Shown in pieces: positions 58,206 to 64,000 of a stretch of DNA of 64,000 nt. Positions within the stretch are counted from its first letter, which is position 1. Every line of letters begins with the position of its first letter. Source of the DNA: Hermatobates lingyangjiaoensis (Eukaryota; Arthropoda; Insecta; Hemiptera; Hermatobatidae); contig JAPFBL010000969.1 of assembly GCA_026182355.1 (NCBI GenBank), positions 1 to 64,000 on the forward strand. Reading direction: 5' to 3'. The translations under genes were made by a program, and so were the position numbers. The notes below the pieces were generated by a model, which saw nothing but the letters and a program-made list of their open reading frames with translations, did no database searches and was not told where the DNA came from.

Positions 58206-58800
58206 AGTTTGTATAAGTTAATTTAACATTAAAATTAAATAAAAAAAAATTAGACAGATACAACTATACAGACAATTCTGGACATGTGTTTTAGTTACGT
58301 TCCGAACGGCTGAACGTAAGCTAGAAATAAACGTAACATATTACTGTACGTTTTAGTAATGTATACTGTTCATACTGTACTATACATCCATTAATTCAAT
58401 TACCGTATCTTATAATACACCCCTAAATCATATATTATAAACATAACGTTATAAAATAACAAACATTTTATTTCAAATACGTAAATTAAATTCAAGCAAA
58501 ATTTGTCATTTCAATCAAAGGGAGTTTGATTCAAATTTAGTTACGTTTCTCAGCGGTACTCTAAGTAAATTCAAATTCACGCTTACAAACATTTTATTTT
58601 ATAATTTTGAAATTTGTTATTTCTTTTTTTTTTTTAGCTGTTTTATATAAACATTTTGAATGTAAAAGTGAAAAAAAAGGAAACTAATGTAATATATTTT
58701 ACTTATATTATTATAAACTTGAAGAACTGACTGATTCCTAATAAACATTTTATTTTGTTTCTATTTCACGGTAGATACTTTTATCAACATTCATATGATG
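58206..58800. other. no gene seen
   Basis: AT-rich; no recognised element. Confidence 0.4.
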
Positions 58801-58854
58801 TAATATTTTTCTTTTTTTGAGTGTTGAGGTCTTATGGATGAAACTACTTCACTG

Positions 58855-58892
58855 GCCGACATTTCGACCTATATTTAAATCATCTTCAGGAC
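58855..58892 (-). ncRNA. hammerhead motif, family D, second copy
   Basis: Minus: GUC, CUGAAGA, extra U, stem II GAUUU.../...AGGUC with wobble, GAA, AUGU, C17, GGC. Core intact, stems weaker than 35711-35748. A third family-D start (GCCCTGAAGATGAT) is cut by the window end at 63987-64000. Confidence 0.5.
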
Positions 58893-59284
58893 TATAATAT
58901 GTGTTTTTACAATTAGCACTATTACAACGACAATTTTGTTTATTGTTTACATTTTTTTACACGATGGGTAATAGAGAGGTAGTAATTGATAAATCTGGTA
59001 TTACAACTATGGATTTTAACTTTGATATATGGATATTTTTTTAATACTATTGTTTTTTTTATTGCTTTTATAAAATAAATGCAAAATAAGAAAAAAATAT
59101 ATCCTATGAATATTTGCAAATAGTTAAGAAAGCAAATCATTATATTATTATGGTGAGTTTTAGTGAAAGTTGATTTCCTTTGTTCTTTGTGTGAAGAGTG
59201 TGTTTATTTGTAGTGTCATCTAATTAGTCTATGCCTGTGTGGTTGGGGGGGGGGGGGGGGGGGAATGTAAAGCCCTCTTTTCCC

Positions 59285-59570
59285 TGATAGGAGGGGACTA
59301 TTTCAAAATGAGATAATTTAGATGGAATTTGATTGGTGCATCTGTAAAGCATAGTGATTCTAAAAAGACGGCAAAAACGCGTCCTTTTAAACCTGTTCAT
59401 TTTGTAACCAGTTAATTCCTTAAACAATACTTCAAATAGTAAGTACAAATTCCTTTATAACTTATTCTTGTATTTTTTAAAGATGGCCGAAGTAGTTTAA
59501 TGTTAAATAATATTATTTTCATAATTAGCAATTAATTAAAACGATTCCATAAACTGGATAAACTAAACCC
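59285..59570 (+). repeat. dispersed repeat P, copy 2
   Basis: Partner of 53484-53770. A run of about 20 G lies just upstream (59245-59264). Confidence 0.55.
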
Positions 59571-59825
59571 ACAGAAACAACAGACATAAAAGATTTCAGA
59601 AAAACTCACTACTACATTTGGACTGTCTTATCATAAAAAAAAATGAAAATCGCTACGAAGAAAAGCGAATTATATGTGTGTTGTTTCTCTGGAATTATTT
59701 ACATAAAAATAATTAACTAGTTTTTAAATAATTATTAAACATTTAATAAGAATGATAAAGCTTTAATTAGATTTATTTTATGTTATTTTAAACCTTATTG
59801 ATTCTGCTATAAAACACTGCACGCT

Positions 59826-60930
59826 ATAAATATTATCCTACAAGAGAACATGGCTATTGTTCAAATAGCCAGTAGATTTCTTACATCGTTTACTTAACAT
59901 CCTTCTACATTGAATATTAATGTAAAATTTTCAAATTTAAAACAGTAAAATACCCTTTTTTTCTCTGAAAAACATCTTAAACAGCGAAGAAAATGTTGTT
60001 TTAAGGTGATTTGTTAATTAAAGATGTACGATAATTACAGTTATTAATCTCTAAACGAAAGATTTATATTTTAAATTATCTTTTACATTTTTGGTTTTTA
60101 ACAGAATTATTATACTGGGAATTTTATGGCTTCTTAGTATTTAATAAGATTATTTTCCTTCCCCTTTGTCAAATAACATATATACGATTTTTTTTTTAAT
60201 GAGTGTTATCATTTACCTGCACAATATTATTCCTCTTACATCTCTTATAAGTCAATAATAAATTTTCATTTTTCCATTAGAAACATCAATTTTATCTCAG
60301 TGGATTCGCTCAAAAAATTTCTAAGTCAATGTAAACAATGTAAAAAAATACAAAAAATTCGACAAGTATAGCAGGTGATCTCTTAGTCTAGAATAAACAA
60401 ACAGTTTTTATATCGTTATTGCTCTTTCCCGTAATTGAAACTTCAAGAATTTTTTTTTGTGAATTGCTAATTTTTTGTTCCATGTTTGGTCAAATTTTCA
60501 TTATTTTTTAACGAGCCGTTTAGCGTCAAAAAATCATTTTCTGAAAACACAAATCGTACTGTAACGCCCCTTTAGCGAAAGTAATTTCAAAAAAAAATAT
60601 CTCAACTCATTCGCCATATAATGTTCTATTTATAGGCATAGTTTCATTCTTGTCCGTCAAACAGTATGGCTTGTATCGCTCTCACAAGGTTTGAGATTGA
60701 TTTATAAGTCAAAATTTGTACATTTTATTGAAAAAAAAATATTTGCTGTTGATATAAAATTTTGAATATATTTTTCGTTTGTTCCATTTGACTTTCCCAT
60801 CATGCATAATTCTTCCCAAACAATAGGGATCTTCGTCTAAATGGGGCCCATTTTTGTGTAAAATATCAACTTGATCCATCAAAGATTCTGGACCGTAGCG
60901 TGGTAACAAGCAATGCTAACACACGCTTGT
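59826..60930 (+). mobile_element. T9: T unit truncated at both ends
   Basis: From TATTATCCTACAAGAGAACA to GCAATGCTAACACACGC, very close to 12735-13925, with a deletion near 60788 and no CCCA tract. Confidence 0.75.
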
Positions 60931-61900
60931 GTTAAAACTAGTTCTCTCTCCCTCCGTATGCAGTTTATACCTCGAGATACGTAAAACCTCTGTACACCAA
61001 AAACATTCCATTTTAAAAACAAATAAATAAAGATAATGGGTGCAAAATAATCGTACAATAGCCATAAAAACGAAATGAAATTAAAGTTAACAAAAATGTA
61101 TTATGCAGTTATAATTATGTAATGTAATTCATTTAAATTGATAATGATTTTGCAATTTGTTCACTTAATCATCTTCTTCCTCTGCCATATTTGCCTGTCT
61201 CCAAAAATTATAGTTCCTCTAATTCGTTCCACGATTGCATCATTATTTTTGATTAGCTTTATTGTTTTATAAAAATTCATTCAATTTAATTAGACACTAT
61301 AATTCTTTATCTAGGTTTGGTTCAGCATCAATTAGTAAAACACCTATAATTAGTAAAATTCTGCTATAATATGCACACATGTGAAACTTGGATACTTTTT
61401 AATTTCAGTTTATGCTGGATCATTCAAATGACCTGATCATTCAATATGACTTTACAAATAACGCCATTAGAAAGAAAGAAGAATGAAAAGTGAATTCTCT
61501 CGACATAAATCAGGTAAAATTAATTGACTCGATATGTAAAATTTATTTCTCTTATAGAATAAACCTAACCAGTTTTTTTGTACGAAAGATCTTAGTCACA
61601 TTTTCGTAAATGTTATTGTTGTTTAAATGAGGGTTTTTTTATTTCACGTAGTTGCTTTTAATTCTTGTTATAAATATATATATATATATAAGGCAAATTT
61701 TATTTATCAGGAATTGGTCAGTTTTCCAGCTTCAAATGAAACTTTCAAAGCGAACGTTTTGATTTAACAATTGCATTTGGAACTTAAGCAATAAACATAT
61801 ATATGAAAGTCCGAAAGTATATATAATAAACTATTACATTGGAAGTTTAAAATGAATAGTTTTAGGAATACAAACTAGAACACAAATCAGTTTATATACG
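60931..61900. other. no gene seen
   Basis: AT-rich, no recognised gene. Confidence 0.4.
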
Positions 61901-61903
61901 ATT

Positions 61904-62120
61904 GAAGGGTAAAAAGTTAATGAAATGGTCTCCACATATAGAAATTTAATGGTATAAACAACGCGTTTTGAACACGTAGTGTTCTTCCTCGTTCAGTTGT
62001 ACCACCGACATTCACTTTTAGTTAATGCCTGAGGAAGAACACTAGGTGTTCGAAACGCGTTGTTTATACCATTAAATTTCTATATGTGGACACCATTTCA
62101 TTAACTTTTTACCCTACAAT
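61904..62120. mobile_element. palindromic family-B element
   Basis: Arms of about 85 bp (GGTAAAAAGTTAATGAAATGG outward, AACGCG inward) around TTGTACCACCGACATTC. The left arm's core is damaged, the right arm's is intact. Confidence 0.8.
62022..62075 (+). ncRNA. hammerhead motif, family B, complete
   Basis: UUAAUG + C (stem I), CUGAGGA, extra A, stem II GAACAC-UAG-GUGUUC (perfect), GAA, ACGCGU, U17, G, internal loop UUUAUAC, then CAUUAA closing the outer stem I with six pairs. Confidence 0.7.
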
Positions 62121-62384
62121 GAGTAAATACTACATAATAACTAATTGCACAATGTTAGAATTAAATACGATTGTTGTAAGGTAATAAATAATCCTTTCAA
62201 TAATGTTCAAAATTATTATGTTGGGTAAAATAAAACGGAATATTTCAATTAAGAGTTTTGTTAGTTTTAAATATGCTTGATTGTGTATATACCTTGAATT
62301 GATGTTTCATTTATTTATTTAATAAACAGTGCTCATCCCTGGGAAATCTGCTATTTGCATTGCCTCTGCAACATAGAAGTGTAA

Positions 62385-62462
62385 TTAGGAAAAAAGAACA
62401 GCTACTTAAAAAAGTCGTAAATGCAGAATCTGCTCTGTTTTTCAACAATGTATGCTTATTTA
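62385..62462 (+). pseudogene. PLE 5' ORF fragment
   Basis: Encodes KKEQLLKKVVNAESALFFNN and VCLF, then stops. Same peptide as at 42585 and 46010. Confidence 0.5.
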
Positions 62463-62796
62463 ATAAAATAAATGACTTTTTTTTTACTTTTTAATGATTT
62501 CTTATTTTGCTAAATATACTTATTGTGTATATACTCGTGTCTTGAATCATGTTAAGAAGAAGACTATATGAAAAGCTTGGGGTCATATAAGAATCTTTGT
62601 TTTCATGACTTAATAACAAGAAATATCAGTAACAGTTATTCCTGTCAATCACATTCAGTGAATTTATTTTATTAATTGTCGGTATAATTTCTTAACACTT
62701 TAGTAACACAAGGGGTACACGGGTTGTCTAGCAGTAAATATAATTTAAACTACTATAATACTACTATACTACTATAATACTACTATAATACTGGCG

Positions 62797-62833
62797 ACGT
62801 TGCCAGTCTCACTACTTTATTTACACACCTCGT
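62797..62833 (-). repeat. mariner terminal fragment
   Basis: Complement reads CGAGGTGTGTAAATAAAGTA then GTGAGACTGGCAACG, matching the 40207 mariner end. Confidence 0.65.
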
Positions 62834-63031
62834 AATAGATTACTTATATTCATTACTTATATTTGTAAAAATCAAAGATTTGTTTGTCTGTGTTTCAGTT
62901 TACCTTTGAGAAATACCCAAATTTCTTAAATTTGGACAAATGGTCCAAAATCCATTTAAAACGACCATTTGTAAAGATCCAACGATCTCCAACCGTCTCT
63001 GAACCAGTTCCCTTGGTTTCCCTCTCTTATC

Positions 63032-63065
63032 TCTCCTGAAGACGGTTCAAACTGAAAATTAGAGA
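63032..63065 (+). ncRNA. hammerhead motif, family F
   Basis: UCUC, CUGAAGA, extra C, stem II GGUU-CA-AACU, GAA, AAUU, A17, GAGA. Stem I is four perfect pairs, core intact; the stem II loop is very small. Confidence 0.55.
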
Positions 63066-63129
63066 CTGTAAGTGTGTGCTTTTAATTTCTTTATGTTTCT
63101 TTTTCTACATTGAACTATATATATATATA

Positions 63130-63440
63130 TGGATATCTTAATGATGAGGCAATTTGATAAATGTTTTCAATTTCATCATTCAGGAATTCTTCACTACACA
63201 ATTTAAACGCTCTTAGGAACATATTTCTGAAAACAGCTTTTTTGACATTTGAAGGATGAGCGGAGAAAAAATGCACATAAGAAGGAACATGGGTAGGTTT
63301 CATAATCTAAAATATAGTATTTTTAGAAAACCTACCCATGTTCCTTCTTATGTGCATTTTTTCTCCGCTCATCCTTCAAATGTCAAAAAAGCTGTTTTCA
63401 GAAATATGTTCCTAAGAGCGTTTAAATTGTGTAGTGAAGA
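63130..63440. pseudogene. PLE reverse transcriptase C-terminal fragment, in both arms of a palindrome
   Basis: Centre near 63315. Plus (63326-63440) and minus (63303-63145) both encode RKPTHVPSYVHFFSAHPSNV followed by KKAVFRNMFLRAFKLCSEE, the conserved block after the palm of PLE reverse transcriptases. The minus arm continues (FLNDEIENIYQIASSLRYP) before running into (TA)n; the plus arm breaks at (TA)n sooner. The catalytic palm is not present. The arms are almost exact inverses, so formation is recent. Confidence 0.82.
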
Positions 63441-63474
63441 ATATATATATACACAAAATTGTCACAATAACCCG

Positions 63475-63545
63475 TGATATGAATATTCAGGTAACTCATC
63501 ACAAATGATTGAAGATAATCGATCTGAGGCCTTCCGTTTTTTAAC
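63475..63545 (-). repeat. inverted piece of the family-G PLE terminus
   Basis: Complement matches 32715-32790 (GGAAGGCCTCAGATCGAT, GAGTTACCTGAATATTC), an inverted 5' copy of the 3' terminus, as described for many PLEs. Confidence 0.55.
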
Positions 63546-63547
63546 GC

Positions 63548-63751
63548 ATTAGAGACAAAAATCACTTAATCAACTGGGAAGAAGCAAAGGAGTTGGTATT
63601 TATGTCATGTGAAAGAAGAAGAAACATTGTTGAAAGCGCCCTAATAAAAGGCTTTTCTAAGAGCTTGGTCAACACTAGTCCAGGCCTTTTTAAATTAGAT
63701 GAATTTCTAATTGAAGGAATTGTTAAACAAATAAGACTATTTCTAATTTAA
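63548..63751 (+). pseudogene. PLE GIY-YIG endonuclease C-terminal fragment, second copy
   Basis: Reads IRDKNHLINWEEAKEL, CERRRNIVESALIKGF and PGLFKLDEFLIEGIVKQI before a stop, nearly the same as 32338-32666 but starting 90 bp later in the domain. The E of IVESALI is kept. The 3' flank follows the first copy to GCTCTCTGAC, then lacks the rest of the hammerhead (near 63840). Confidence 0.83.
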
Positions 63752-64000
63752 TAGGGAAAAATACTGTCTATGATGCCAATCTTCATCCAACTTTAAATCA
63801 AAATCCATAACCTGACAACCACTTGTATTCACTTGCTCTCTGACTCTATCTTCAATCATTTGTGGTGAGTTACCTGAATATATATATATATATATATATA
63901 TACTATATAAAAAAAAATGTGTGTTAGTTCTATATGTGAGTTGTAGATTGTTTTGATAAATTTATTATAGTCTTACTCTAATTTTAGCCCTGAAGATGAT

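Overview
The window looks like a repeat-dense, AT-rich, gene-poor piece of an animal nuclear genome, most likely an arthropod. The strongest clue is two Jockey-type non-LTR retrotransposons whose proteins resemble those of arthropods; mariner, Merlin, hAT, Ty1/copia and Penelope-like remnants agree with this. There is no bacterial-style gene organisation and I find no host gene I would defend. Almost every long or low-complexity open frame is a transposon fragment or a microsatellite artefact.

Layout. 1-3.8 kb: a GC-richer string of short hairpins, then an unclassified repeat (family R) interrupted by a complete but internally deleted Ty1/copia element with 203-bp LTRs and a perfect 5-bp target duplication. 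4.2-23.2 kb: many copies of one foldback DNA-element family (here family T, outer end CTGGAGTGGCC), including a 4.6-kb inverted pair, a 7.7-kb composite nested inside a hAT-like MITE, and a Merlin transposon inserted in a T terminus. 24.1-29.1 kb: a Jockey element with an intact 900-residue ORF2, inserted into a dispersed repeat with an 8-bp target duplication. 29.4-39.2 kb: a near-identical 2.2-kb direct duplication, Penelope-like (PLE) fragments, many palindromes and (TA)n tracts, two tRNA-derived SINEs and about 850 bp of purine-rich satellite. 39.2-41.8 kb: a second, different Jockey copy split in frame by a deleted mariner. 42-48 kb: PLE 5' ORF fragments, palindromes and T relics. 49.7-51.7 kb: a hAT MITE with an 8-bp target duplication and a 139-bp satellite with three-unit higher-order structure. 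52-64 kb: old T relics, further palindromes and PLE fragments of the RT C-terminus and the GIY-YIG endonuclease.

The most interesting signal is a set of hammerhead-ribozyme-like motifs in at least six sequence families (A-G below). They share the order stem I, CUGANGA, one extra base, stem II, GAA, a short self-complementary stem III of 4 or 6 nt, H17, stem I. The stem sequences differ between families but still pair. One motif lies just after a GIY-YIG endonuclease frame and another 12 nt before the start codon of a PLE-type N-terminal frame, so they are best read as PLE terminal ribozymes. Most sit in palindromic mini-elements bounded by (TA)n, so both DNA strands encode a ribozyme. Folding and cleavage are inferred from sequence, not shown.
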